Assembly: GCF_017968845.1 (NCBI RefSeq)
Contig: NZ_CP072876.1
Span: forward strand, 2,170,001 to 2,234,000
Length of the DNA stretch: 64,000 nt
Source of the DNA: Microbacterium sp. NIBRBAC000506063
GTDB lineage: Bacteria > Actinomycetota > Actinomycetes > Actinomycetales > Microbacteriaceae
Direction: 5' to 3'
Shown here: in pieces, positions 38,074-50,312 of the stretch
Position numbering within the stretch: the stretch's first letter is position 1
Layout: each line of letters starts with the position of its first letter
Position numbers and translations under genes: made by a program
Notes under the pieces: generated by a model
Database searches by the model: none
Told to the model about the DNA's origin: nothing
Seen by the model: only the letters and a program-made list of their open reading frames with translations

Positions 38074-39020
38074 TCGTCTTCCGCGACCGCGCGGAGATCC
38101 CCGCGGACTTCGGCCCCTCGGCCGTCGCGATCGGCAAGTTCGACGGTGTGCACGTCGGGCATCAGGCCGTCATCGAGCGCTTGAGATCGGATGCCGCGGC
38201 ATCCGGTGCCCGCGCCGTCGCCGTGACCTTCGACCGCAACCCGCTGGCCCTGCTGCGCCCGGAGCTCTGCCCCGAGAGCATCGTGAGCCTGGAGACCAAG
38301 CTCGAACTGCTCGCGGAGCTCGAACTGGACGCGACGCTGGTGCTGACCTTCGACGAGGAGTTCGCTGCACTCGCGCCCGAGGAGTTCGTGCAGAGCTATC
38401 TTGTCGACGCGCTCGGTGCGACGACAGTGCTCGTCGGCGACGACTTCCGCTTCGGTCGCGGCGGCGCGGGAAACCCGGCTTTGCTCGCAGAGCTGGGCCC
38501 GCAGCACGGCTTTCGCATCGACGTCATCCAGGACGTCCTGCTCCCGGACCTGGAGCGTCGCGTGTCGTCGAGCTGGATCCGCGAGCTGCTCGCCGAAGGC
38601 GATGTCGCCGGGGCTGCGCGGGTGCTCGGGCGACCGGTGGCGGTGCGCGGCGAGGTCGTGCACGGGCACAAGCGCGGGCGGGAGCTCGGGTTCCCCACGG
38701 CGAATTTGTCGCCCCTGACGGATGCGATCGTCCCGGCCGACGGCGTGTACGCAGGTTGGCTCGACGACCACGACACCGGCATCCGGCATCCGGCGGCGAT
38801 CTCGGTCGGCACGAACCCGACGTTCGACGATGTGCTCACCCGTCAGGTGGAGGCGCACGTGATCGATCGCGACGACCTCGACCTCTACGGGCACCGCGTG
38901 ACGGTGGAGTTCGCGCAGCGTCTGCGCGGAATGGTCGCCTTCGAGGGCATCGAAGCGCTCAAGGAGAAGATGAGCGCCGACGTCGTCGAGGCGCGCGAAG
39001 TGCTCGCCGCCCGGCCCTGA
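38070..39020 (+). CDS. ribF: Bifunctional riboflavin kinase / FAD synthetase
   Basis: Makes FMN then FAD from riboflavin. 316 residues, intact. N-terminal adenylyltransferase: AVAIGKFDGVHVGHQAVIERL (nucleotide-binding G-x-F-D-G-x-H-x-G-H) and VSSSWIRELLAEGDV; C-terminal kinase: VVHGHKRGRELGFPTANLS (GFPTAN) and DGVYAGW, with VEFAQRLRGMVAFEG near the end. Normally follows truB closely; here two small membrane-protein genes and an IS lie between. ATG overlaps the previous stop. The long CGGTCGTTGAGCGAG palindrome just after the stop may end the transcript. Confidence 0.95.
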   Translation: MIVFRDRAEIPADFGPSAVAIGKFDGVHVGHQAVIERLRSDAAASGARAVAVTFDRNPLALLRPELCPESIVSLETKLELLAELELDATLVLTFDEEFAALAPEEFVQSYLVDALGATTVLVGDDFRFGRGGAGNPALLAELGPQHGFRIDVIQDVLLPDLERRVSSSWIRELLAEGDVAGAARVLGRPVAVRGEVVHGHKRGRELGFPTANLSPLTDAIVPADGVYAGWLDDHDTGIRHPAAISVGTNPTFDDVLTRQVEAHVIDRDDLDLYGHRVTVEFAQRLRGMVAFEGIEALKEKMSADVVEAREVLAARP

Positions 39021-39026
39021 GCATGT

Positions 39027-39166
39027 CCGGTCGTTGAGCGAGCACCGCCGGAGGCGACCGAGACGAAACGCCTTGGCGTGTCCGCGATCGACGCCAGGGC
39101 GTTTCGTCTCGGTCGCCTTCGGCGTCCTCGCTCAACGACCGGAAAGGGCGCCTCGCTCAACGACCG
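39027..39166. repeat. 116-base palindrome of the CGGTCGTTGAGCGAG family plus half copy
   Basis: CCGGTCGTTGAGCGAG (39027-39042) and CTCGCTCAACGACCGG (39127-39142) end a nearly complete palindrome: each arm is about 46 bases, including CGACCGAGACGAAACGCC, around a 24-base centre. An extra half copy CTCGCTCAACGACCGG follows at 39152. It lies right after ribF and could form a very stable hairpin in the mRNA. Confidence 0.85.
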
Positions 39167-39262
39167 GGGGCGGGGTTGTGTTGCGCACGCCGGGTGTTGA
39201 GCGCGGGGATGCACTGCTCGTGCTCATATGCGCATGCTGGTGCGCGGATGGCGGTGCGCGCC

Positions 39263-39268
39263 TAGGCT
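39263..39268 (+). promoter_or_regulatory. -10 box TAGGCT of the deo operon
   Basis: TAGGCT 20 bases before the regulator ATG; here an AAGGAGGT ribosome site (39276-39283) separates it from the start, so this transcript has a short leader. Confidence 0.5.
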
Positions 39269-39287
39269 GGTCTTGAAGGAGGTGCGC

Positions 39288-40226
39288 ATGGACGACGAGC
39301 TGCTGATGGTCCGGGTGGCCGAACTGACCTACGACCAGGGCAAGTCCCAGGCCGAAGTCGGCGCACTCCTGAAGATCTCGCGATGGAAGGTCGGGCGACT
39401 CCTCGCCCGCGCCCGCGAAGAGGGCATCGTGCGCATCGAGATCGTGCATCCGCGGGCGCGCCTGCTGAGCCTCGAACGAGAGTTGAGCGCACGATTCGGC
39501 CTCGCCGGCGCCGCGATCGTGCCGGTCTCCGAAGACTCCGAGAGCACACTCGAGCGGGTGGCCGTCGCCGCTGCCGACCTGCTCGCCGCGATTCGCCCGA
39601 CGCCGCGCGTGCTCGGTGTGAGCTGGGGGCGTACCCTCGCGGCGGTGGCCGAGGCGCTTCCCGAGGACTGGGCGACCGGCATCTCCGTCGTGCAGCTCAA
39701 CGGCGGAGTCAGCCTCAACCGGCGCTCGGGCGGCGCGGCATCCGTCGCCATGACGATCGCGCAGCGCGGGGGAGGGCAGGCGACGCTGCTGCCGAGCCCC
39801 GCGATCCTCGAAAGGGTCGAGACGAAGGAGGCGATCGAGTCCGATCGCACCGTCGCCGGCATCCTCGACGCCGCGGCCCGCGCGCAGGTGCTCCTCTTCT
39901 CCGCCGGCCCCTGCGACCACTCCTCGGCGCACATCGAGAACGGCTACCTCAGCCCCGACGACATCGACGAGCTCAGCCGCAGGGGCGCCGTGGGCGACGT
40001 GCTGGGCCGCTACATCGACGCCGACGGCAACATCGTCGATCCGCAGCTGGACGCCCGCACGGTCGGCGTCGGCCTCGATCGCCTGCGCGAGGCGACGACC
40101 CCCTCGATCTTCGTCACCATGGGCGGCGCGAAGTACGACATTGCGCGTACAGTCGTGACCAGCGGGCTGTGCAGCGTCCTGGTGACCGATGAGATGACGG
40201 CCCGAGTCCTGTTGGAGGAGAAGTGA
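39288..40226 (+). CDS. deoR: SorC/DeoR-type sugar-binding transcriptional regulator
   Basis: 312 residues, intact. N-terminal HTH (VAELTYDQGKSQAEVGALLKISRWKVGRLLARAREEGIVRIEI) and a sugar-phosphate-binding domain (VLGVSWGRTLAAVAEAL, VVQLNGGVS, DIDELSRRGAVGDVLGRYIDADG, SIFVTMGGAKYDIARTVVTSGLCSVLVTDEMTARVLL). Such regulators sense phosphosugars; with deoC directly downstream, deoxyribose-5-phosphate or a relative is the likely ligand and the regulator probably controls its own operon. Its TGA overlaps the deoC GTG. The symbol is by context and could also be given as deoR-like. Confidence 0.88.
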   Translation: MDDELLMVRVAELTYDQGKSQAEVGALLKISRWKVGRLLARAREEGIVRIEIVHPRARLLSLERELSARFGLAGAAIVPVSEDSESTLERVAVAAADLLAAIRPTPRVLGVSWGRTLAAVAEALPEDWATGISVVQLNGGVSLNRRSGGAASVAMTIAQRGGGQATLLPSPAILERVETKEAIESDRTVAGILDAAARAQVLLFSAGPCDHSSAHIENGYLSPDDIDELSRRGAVGDVLGRYIDADGNIVDPQLDARTVGVGLDRLREATTPSIFVTMGGAKYDIARTVVTSGLCSVLVTDEMTARVLLEEK

Positions 40227-41223
40227 CGGTCAAGGAAACCAGCCGCAGCAGCGCCCTGGCGGTGCTCGGCGCCGCCCCGATGAGCAGACGCTGCGGCGTT
40301 TCCTGCACGGGCTTCCCGGCGTCGACGCCGTCGGGCTCGAGCAGCGCGCGGCCTCTCTCGGAACCCGCTCGATCAAGACGAGCTCGAAGCAGTGGGCGCT
40401 GGAGAAGATCATCCGGCTCATCGACCTGACGACCCTCGAGGGCGCCGACACACCGGGCAAGGTGCGCTCCCTCGTGTCGAAGGCGAAGCATCCGGATGCC
40501 GCAGACCCGACCTGCCCGCCCGTCGCCGCGGTCTGTGTCTACGGCGACATGGTCGGGCACGCCGTCGACGCGCTCGGCGCCGCGCACGGCGACCCGGATG
40601 ACGGCGCGATCTCGGTCGCCGCGGTGGCCACGGCCTTCCCGAGCGGCCGCGCATCGCTCGACATCAAGCTCGCCGACACGGCCGACGCCGTCGCCGCAGG
40701 CGCAGACGAGATCGACATGGTCATCGACCGCGGCGCCTTCCTGACCGGCAACTACGGTCTGGTCTTCGATCAGATCGTGCAGGTAAAGGAGGCCTGCCGA
40801 CGCGCCGACGGCACCTACGCCTCTCTCAAGGTCATCCTCGAGACCGGCGAGCTGAACACCTACGACAACATCAAGCGCGCCTCGTGGCTGGCGATCCTCG
40901 CCGGCGGCGACTTCATCAAGACCTCCACGGGCAAGGTGCAGCCGGCGGCGACGCTGCCGACGACGCTCCTCATGCTCGAGACCGTGCGCGACTGGCATCG
41001 CCTCACGGGGGAGAGGATCGGGGTGAAGCCTGCAGGCGGCATCCGTTCGTCGAAGGATGCCGTGAAGTACCTCGTCACCGTCGCCGAGACGACCGGCGAG
41101 GAATGGCTGCAGCCGCACCTGTTCCGCTTCGGCGCTTCGAGCCTGCTCAACGACGTGCTCCTGCAACGTCAGAAGATCACCACCGGTCACTACTCCGGTG
41201 CCGACTACGTCACGATCGACTAA
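40223..41223 (+). CDS. deoC: Deoxyribose-phosphate aldolase
   Basis: Splits 2-deoxyribose 5-phosphate into acetaldehyde and glyceraldehyde 3-phosphate. 333 residues repaired, longer than the short E. coli-type but normal for this actinobacterial group. Schiff-base lysine in FIKTSTGK, with VCVYGDMVGHAV, DEIDMVIDRGAFL, LKVILETGEL and GVKPAGGIRSSKDA. One base is missing near 40275-40279 (AAPDEQTLRRF). GTG start overlaps the regulator. The acetaldehyde produced is the natural substrate for the aldehyde dehydrogenase encoded next. Confidence 0.95.
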
Positions 41224-41235
41224 GGGAACGAAAAC

Positions 41236-42747
41236 ATGTCATTCCTGGAATATGCACCGGCTCCCGAGTCGAAGGCGATCCTGAACCTCCGTGAGAGCTA
41301 TGGCCTCTTCATCGATGGCGAGTTCGCAGGCGGCGGCGGCACGCCCTTCCAGACGATCTCGCCGTCCGACGAATCCGTGATCGCCACCGTGTCCGCGGCC
41401 GACGAGGCGGACATCGACCGCGCCGTCGCGGCGGCACGTCGCGCCTACGACAAGGTCTGGTCGAAGATGAGCGGCCGCGACCGCGGCAAGTACCTCTTCC
41501 GCATCGCCCGTCTCGTGCAGGAGCGCGCTCGCGAGCTGGCCGTCGCCGAAAGCCTCGACAACGGCAAGCCGATCAAGGAGAGCCGCGACGTCGACGTGCC
41601 GCTCGTGGCGGCCTGGTTCTTCTACTACGCCGGATGGGCAGACAAGCTCGATCACGCCGGGCTCGGCGCGAACCCGCGGTCACTAGGTGTGGCCGGTCAG
41701 GTCATCCCGTGGAACTTCCCGCTGCTCATGCTCGCGTGGAAGATCGCCCCGGCGCTCGCCGCGGGCAACACGGTCGTGCTCAAGCCCGCCGAGACCACGC
41801 CGCTGTCGGCGCTGCTGTTCGCCGAGATCCTCCAGCAGGCGGACCTGCCTCCCGGTGTCGTGAACATCGTGACCGGAGCGGGAGCCGCGGGCGCGGCGCT
41901 CGTGCGGCATCCGGATGTCGACAAGGTCGCCTTCACCGGCTCGACCGGCGTCGGTCGCGACATCGCCAAGGCGGTCGCCGGTACGCACAAGAAGGTCACC
42001 CTCGAGCTCGGTGGCAAGGCCGCCAACATCGTCTTCGACGACGCGCCCCTCGAGCAGGCCGTCGAGGGCATCGTCAACGGCATCTTCTTCAACCAGGGGC
42101 ACGTGTGCTGCGCGGGCAGCCGCCTGCTCGTGCAGGAGTCCATCCACGACGAGGTCATCGACCGTCTCAAGTCGCGCCTGTCGACCCTGCGGCTGGGCGA
42201 TCCGCTCGACAAGAACACCGACATCGGGGCGATCAACTCCGCCGCGCAGCTCGACCGCATCCGCGAGCTCAGCGCGATCGGCGAGCAGGAGGGCGCCGAG
42301 CGCTGGAGCGCCGACTGCGTCATCCCCGACAAGGGCTTCTGGTTCGCGCCGACGATCTTCACCGGCGTCGAGGCCTCGCACCGCATCGCGCGGGAAGAGG
42401 TCTTCGGGCCCGTGCTGTCGGTGCTGACGTTCCGCACGCCCGCCGAGGCCATCGCCAAGGCCAATAACACCCCCTACGGCCTCTCGGCAGGGATCTGGAC
42501 CGACAAGGGCTCGCGCATCCTCGCCGTGGCCGACAAGCTGCGCGCCGGTGTCATCTGGGCCAACACCTTCAACCGCTTCGACCCGTCGAGCCCCTTCGGC
42601 GGCTACAAGGAGTCCGGCTACGGCCGCGAGGGCGGACGCCACGGGTTGGCTGCGTACCTCAAGCCGGCCTCCCGGTCGTTGAGCGAGCCGAAGGCGAGTC
42701 GAAACGCAGAGACGAAACGCAGCACCGCGAAGGGAGCACGAGCATGA
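41236..42747 (+). CDS. NAD(P)-dependent aldehyde dehydrogenase
   Basis: 503 residues, intact. Oxidises an aldehyde to the acid; acetaldehyde from DeoC is the likely substrate by context. Motifs: GQVIPWNFPLLMLAWKIAPALAAGN (cofactor site), FTGSTGVG, LELGGKAANIVFDD (catalytic Glu), NQGHVCCAGSRLLV (catalytic Cys), EEVFGPVLSVLTF and NTFNRFDPSSPFGGYKESGYGRE. The last 24 residues or so, from about SRSLSEPKASRN onward, are encoded by a CGGTCGTTGAGCGAG repeat (42673-42720), so the natural C-terminus was replaced or lengthened. Twelve bases after deoC; TGA overlaps the ATG of the partner gene. Confidence 0.92.
   Translation: MSFLEYAPAPESKAILNLRESYGLFIDGEFAGGGGTPFQTISPSDESVIATVSAADEADIDRAVAAARRAYDKVWSKMSGRDRGKYLFRIARLVQERARELAVAESLDNGKPIKESRDVDVPLVAAWFFYYAGWADKLDHAGLGANPRSLGVAGQVIPWNFPLLMLAWKIAPALAAGNTVVLKPAETTPLSALLFAEILQQADLPPGVVNIVTGAGAAGAALVRHPDVDKVAFTGSTGVGRDIAKAVAGTHKKVTLELGGKAANIVFDDAPLEQAVEGIVNGIFFNQGHVCCAGSRLLVQESIHDEVIDRLKSRLSTLRLGDPLDKNTDIGAINSAAQLDRIRELSAIGEQEGAERWSADCVIPDKGFWFAPTIFTGVEASHRIAREEVFGPVLSVLTFRTPAEAIAKANNTPYGLSAGIWTDKGSRILAVADKLRAGVIWANTFNRFDPSSPFGGYKESGYGREGGRHGLAAYLKPASRSLSEPKASRNAETKRSTAKGARA
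42673..42720. repeat. CGGTCGTTGAGCGAG repeat forming the end of a gene
   Basis: CGGTCGTTGAGCGAGCCGAA...GTCGAAACG followed by GAGACGAAACGC, read in frame as the C-terminus of the first aldehyde dehydrogenase. Confidence 0.8.
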
Positions 42748-43606
42748 GCAAGCGCCTCAGCATCCCCAAGACCTACAAGCTCGCGATCGGCGGGAAGTTC
42801 CCCCGCAGCGAGTCCGGCCGCACCTACGAGGTGCTCTCCGCCAAGGGCGACTTCCTCGCCAACGCCGCTCTGGCTTCGCGCAAGGACGCCCGCGACGCCG
42901 TCGTGGCCGCCCGTGCCGCGGTCAAGGGGTGGTCGGGGGCGACCGCCTACAACCGCGGCCAGGTGCTCTACCGCATCGCGGAGCTGCTCGAGGGGCGCCG
43001 TGCGCAGTTCGTCGACGAGATCGTCGCGCAGGAGGGCGTGAGCGCTTCCGCCGCCGGCGCCCAGGTCGACGAGGCCATCGATCGGTGGGTCTGGTATGCG
43101 GGCTGGTGCGACAAGTACGCGCAGGTCGCCGGGAACGCCAACCCCGTCGCCGGGCCCTACTTCAACATCTCCGTACCCGAACCCACCGGCATCGTCGCGA
43201 TCGTCGCGCCGCAGGACACCGCGCTCCTCGGACTCGTCTCGGTCATCGCCCCGGCGCTCGTCACCGGCAATGCCGTCGTCGTGATCGCCAGCGAGCGGCA
43301 TCCGCTCTCCGCGATCAGCCTCGCCGAGGTGCTGGCGACATCCGATGTCCCCGGGGCGTCGTCAATGTGCTCACCGGCTCGCCCGCCGAGATCGCCCCGT
43401 GGCTGGCCTCGCACGCCGATGTCAACGCGATCGACCTCGCCGGGGCGGCGGAGACCGACTGGGTCGACCTTCAGATCGCCGCCGCCGACACCCTCAAGCG
43501 GGTGCTCGCGCCCGAGCCCGACACGGCCTCGGTGCCGCTGAGCGTGGACCGGATCACGGCCTTCACCGAGACGAAGACCGTCTGGCACACGAAGAGCCTG
43601 GTGTAG
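42744..43606 (+). CDS. Short aldehyde-dehydrogenase-like protein lacking the catalytic Cys
   Basis: 287 residues repaired, about 60 percent of a normal aldehyde dehydrogenase. The N-terminal cofactor half is recognisable (YKLAIGGKFPRSESGRTYEVLSA, AEPTGIVAIVAPQ-like VPEPTGIVAIVAPQDTALLGLVSVIAPALVTGN, GVVNVLTGSPAEIAPWLA, DVNAIDLAGA). The catalytic Glu and Cys motifs are absent, and the C-terminus instead ends DRITAFTETKTVWHTKSLV. Short partners of this type occur beside deoC/aldehyde dehydrogenase in other actinobacteria, so it is probably a real subunit, not debris. One G is missing at 43353-43356. Coupled to the preceding gene by an ATGA overlap. Confidence 0.8.
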
Positions 43607-43682
43607 AGGCGGCCGCGGTCGGGAGCGGCGATACAGTGCCGACTACAGCCGTAACACTCGCCCCTCGCGGCCAGGACGCGCA

Positions 43683-43688
43683 TAGGCT
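43683..43688 (+). promoter_or_regulatory. -10 box TAGGCT of tRNA-Cys
   Basis: TAGGCT eleven bases before the mature tRNA 5' end. Confidence 0.5.
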
Positions 43689-43699
43689 CGATGCGTCTT

Positions 43700-43770
43700 G
43701 GTGCGTTGCCCGAGTGGTCAGGGAGCGGCCTGCAAAGCCGTGGACACGGGTTCGAATCCCGTACGCACCT
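43700..43770 (+). tRNA. tRNA-Cys (anticodon GCA)
   Basis: 71-base cloverleaf. Acceptor GGTGCGT pairs with ACGCACC and the discriminator is T; anticodon arm GCGGC-CTGCAAA-GCCGT gives anticodon GCA; T arm ACGGG-TTCGAAT-CCCGT. CCA is not encoded. U73 and the GCA anticodon are the identity elements of cysteine tRNA. Confidence 0.95.
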
Positions 43771-43792
43771 CTCTTGCGCGTGAGTGTGTCGC

Positions 43793-43798
43793 TAGGGT
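43793..43798 (+). promoter_or_regulatory. -10 box TAGGGT, leaderless promoter
   Basis: TAGGGT, six bases before the ATG at 43805. Confidence 0.5.
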
Positions 43799-43804
43799 CG
43801 AAGC

Positions 43805-44431
43805 ATGGACCTCATCGACAATCCCGCCGCGCGATCACGAGCGGGAGGGCTCGTCGCTGTCGCCGCGCTGGTGGTGCTTCTGACGGGCTGTCAACCCGAA
43901 CCGCTTCCGACCGACGAACCGACCCTTGAGCCTTCGCCCACGCCGTCGATGAGTGAGAGCCTCCCGGCCGAGCCGGAGGAGATCGCGCTGCCCGGCGACT
44001 GCGGCGAGGTGTTCGACGAGGCCTTCACCGCCGACATGGAGTCCGCGAACCTCCCGCTGAACGACCCGGGGCTCACCATGCCGTCCGCAGAGCTTCCCGG
44101 AGCGCTCGACCTCCTCGAGACAGTGCCCGCGCTGCGCTGCACATGGGGGACTCCCTCCGAGGTGGGGATCGCGACGACGGTCGCGCTCGTGACACCGGAG
44201 CAGGCGTCCGCGCTCCTCACCGAGGCGCAGGCGAACGAGTTCGCGTGCGCGGCGGCCACCGATGCCGAGACCCGGTGCACGTTCCTGCTCGAGGGCGGCG
44301 ACGACGAATTCGGCACCTTCCGTCAGGGTGGGGAGTACGTCCTGCGCGACAACGTGTGGATCGCGACCCAGTGGCTGAACGTGGAGATTCCGGAATACGC
44401 CGACCACGCCGTCGCGATGATCTGGGACTGA
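43805..44431 (+). CDS. Lipoprotein, function unknown
   Basis: 208 residues, intact. N-terminal helix AGGLVAVAALVVLLTGC ends in a lipobox (LTGC, Cys about 29), then a Pro/Thr/Glu spacer (PLPTDEPTLEPSPTPSMS) and a domain with four Cys (GDCGEVF, ALRCTWG, EFACAAAT, TRCTFL), which could form two disulfides outside the cell. No family recognised. Leaderless -10 box supports the ATG. Confidence 0.72.
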   Translation: MDLIDNPAARSRAGGLVAVAALVVLLTGCQPEPLPTDEPTLEPSPTPSMSESLPAEPEEIALPGDCGEVFDEAFTADMESANLPLNDPGLTMPSAELPGALDLLETVPALRCTWGTPSEVGIATTVALVTPEQASALLTEAQANEFACAAATDAETRCTFLLEGGDDEFGTFRQGGEYVLRDNVWIATQWLNVEIPEYADHAVAMIWD

Positions 44432-44445
44432 GCGCCCCGATGGCG

Positions 44446-44451
44446 TAAACT
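44446..44451 (+). promoter_or_regulatory. -10 box TAAACT upstream of the helicase gene
   Basis: TAAACT with a leader of about 140 bases before the ATG at 44597. The leader (44452-44596) holds GC-rich imperfect stems and no ORF I can support. Confidence 0.4.
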
Positions 44452-44596
44452 GGACGCAGGCTCGATTCCTCGGTGCCGTGCGCTGTCGGCACGGGCGGTG
44501 CGAGCTGCTGCCCGCAGTCCTGGCGCACGCCACAAGCGGGCATGGAGTAAGACCCCGACGCCTGCAGGCGTCCTGTGATTCAGGCTCAGGAGGAGC

Positions 44597-46735
44597 ATGC
44601 CGACTACGGCACCCGCCGCTCAGCGGCGAAAGAAGACCTCGCGTCGAGACGACGAGGCACCATTGATCCCGATCCTCGCGCGCAAGGTGCGCGAGACCGA
44701 GGCCAAGGCCCAGCGCGGCAAGCTGGGCCCGACCAACCGCGTCAAGTTCCAGGTGATCGCCTTCCTGGTGCGTGAGGAGCGCGCCCGCGTCAAGGCCGAC
44801 ACCGAGCTGACGGATGCCGCGCGAGCAGAGCTCCTCAAGCGACTCGACGGCGTGGCGACCATCCTCGCCAAGACCGCGGCCCGAGACACCTCTCTCATCC
44901 AGCTGCTCGAGGCCGACCAGGCCACGAGCCCCGTCGCCAAGCGCATGCGACGCGATTGGCTGCTGGAGTCGGGTGCCGAACTGCCGCCCGAGGAGCTCAT
45001 CATCACCGACGCGGCGCCTGCGGCCAAGGCGCCCGTGGTCCCCGAGGCGCTCGCCGAGCGCCAGGTGATCCCGCCGGCGGTCGAGTCGCGTCAGCTCGCG
45101 AACCCCTTCCTGGCCCCCGATCTCACCCCGCGGCCCGCCGCGACCCCCCGCCGTCGTCTGGACGACTGGGAGCTCATGGGCCCCCTGTACAAGGCGTTCG
45201 AGACGGGCGCCGGCGGCGCCTCGGCGAGCATGGAGCTGCCCGAACCGCCCGAGTACGACCGACTCTCGCCCAAGGGGCGCGAGATCATGGTGCACCAGTC
45301 GCGGTTCCTGGAGTCGGTGCGCGAAGGGCATCGCTCGTTCCTCCTGGCAGATGAGCCGGGCCTGGGCAAGACCGCACAGTCGGTGCTGGCGGCATCCGTC
45401 GCCGGTGCCTACCCGCTGCTGGCCGTTGTGCCCAACGTCGTGAAGATGAACTGGGCGCGCGAGGTCGAGCGCTGGACGCCGCAGCGCCGCGCCACCGTCA
45501 TCCACGGCGACGGCGCCGACATCGACGCCTTCGCCGACATCTTCATCGTCAACTACGAGATCCTCGACCGGCACCTGTCGTGGCTGAGCTCCATCGGCCT
45601 CAAGGGGATGGTCGTCGACGAGGCGCACTTCATCAAGAACCTCACCTCGCAGCGCTCGCAGAACGTCCTCGCCCTCGCCTCGCGCATCCGCGAGCAGGTG
45701 CGCGATCCGCTCATGCTCGCCCTCACCGGAACCCCGCTCATCAACGACGTCGAGGACTTCGACGCGATCTGGCGGTTCCTGGGCTGGACGACGGGCGACA
45801 AGCCCGGCCCCGTCCTCATGGAGAAGCTGGATGCGACCGGCCTCACCCCGCCGACAAGGCCTTCTACGCCGAGGCGCGCGACGCCGTGATCTCGATGGGA
45901 ATCGTGCGGCGCAAGAAGAAGGATGTCGCCGCCGACCTCCCCGACAAGCTCATCGCCGACCTCCCCGTGGAGCTCGACGACGAGTTCGGGCGCTCGATCC
46001 GCCAGGCCGAGCGCGAGCTGGGGAGCGGCTGGCCGCCAAGTACCGCCGCATCATCGAGTCCCGCGGAGACCGCGGGCTGGCTCCCGGCGAGATCGACGAC
46101 GACATCGTGCGCCTGGTCGCCCACAACGAGCTCGAGGAGTCCAAGGCCGCCGGTGCCGGGGAGACAACGTCTTCACCATGGTGCGCAAGATCGGTCAGGC
46201 CAAGGCCGGGCTCGCCGCCGACTACGCCGCGCAGCTGCAGCGCTCGGTGGGCAAGGTCGTGTTCTTCGCGAAGCACATCGACGTCATGGATCAGGCCGAG
46301 GCGCACTTCGCGGCCTCCGGCATCCGATCGGTGTCGATCCGCGGCGACCAGACGACCCCCGCCCGCCAGGAGGCCATCGACGCCTTCAACGGCGACGAGA
46401 GCGTCGGCATCGCCGTGTGCTCGCTGACCGCCGCCGGCGTGGGGCTGAACCTGCAGGCCGCGTCCAACGTGGTGCTCGCCGAGCTGTCGTGGACCGCCGC
46501 CGAGCAGACGCAGGCGATCGACCGCGTGCACCGCATCGGACAGGACGAGCCGGTCACCGCGTGGCGCATCATCGCCGCGCACACGATCGACACGAAGATC
46601 GCCGAGCTCATCGACCAGAAGCAAGGACTGGCCGCGCGCGCACTCGACGGCGACACGTCGGATGCCGCGGCAAGCGAGTCCGTGCAGCTCGCCGCTCTCA
46701 TGCACCTGCTGCGGGAGGCGCTCGGCTCGGCATGA
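44597..46735 (+). CDS. SNF2-family DEAD/DEAH helicase
   Basis: ATP-driven DNA translocase of the SNF2 group, 713 residues repaired. Charged N-terminal region (1-210, with a Lys/Arg-rich start) then motif I DEPGLGKTAQ, motif Ia VVPNVVKMNW, motif II VVDEAHFIKN (DEAH), motif III ALTGTPLIND, and C-terminal motifs GVGLNLQAASNVVLAELSW and QAIDRVHRIGQ. Layout resembles the single-strand annealing helicases of the SMARCAL1 type; a DNA-repair role is inference. Three one-base losses: 45846-45849 (C), 46020-46023 (G) and 46158-46161 (G). GGAGGAGC precedes the ATG. Confidence 0.9.
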
Positions 46736-46769
46736 CCCCCTCGGCGTGGAACGCCGCGTCCGGATCGTC

Positions 46770-46775
46770 TAGTGT
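46770..46775 (+). promoter_or_regulatory. -10 box TAGTGT of pfkA
   Basis: TAGTGT about 70 bases before the ATG at 46847. The leader contains a 15-base tandem repeat, TATCCCCCGAATCG, twice at 46803-46831, followed by a GAAGGAAG ribosome site. Confidence 0.4.
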
Positions 46776-46846
46776 CTGAAAGGGCACCGTCGCCGCATCC
46801 TGTATCCCCCGAATCGTCTATCCCCCGAATCGAAGGAAGCACCTGC

Positions 46847-50156
<3,310 letters not shown>

Positions 50157-50162
50157 CACACC

Positions 50163-50168
50163 ACGTTA
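50163..50168 (-). promoter_or_regulatory. -10 box TAACGT, leaderless promoter of ptrB
   Basis: TAACGT on the minus strand, six bases before GTG 50156. Divergent from the phosphate-transporter gene; 50169-50312 holds the promoters of both. Confidence 0.5.
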
Positions 50169-50312
50169 GCCGAGCCGGAGTTGACCACGGCGGGTGACGG
50201 TGCGACACTTTTTCGGGGCCGGTTAACGGGAAATGAACCCACGGCGAACTCTTCGTTCGCCACGTCGATCACGTCGACACCTCTCTTCCTGCACTCTGAC
50301 GGAAAGTGAACG

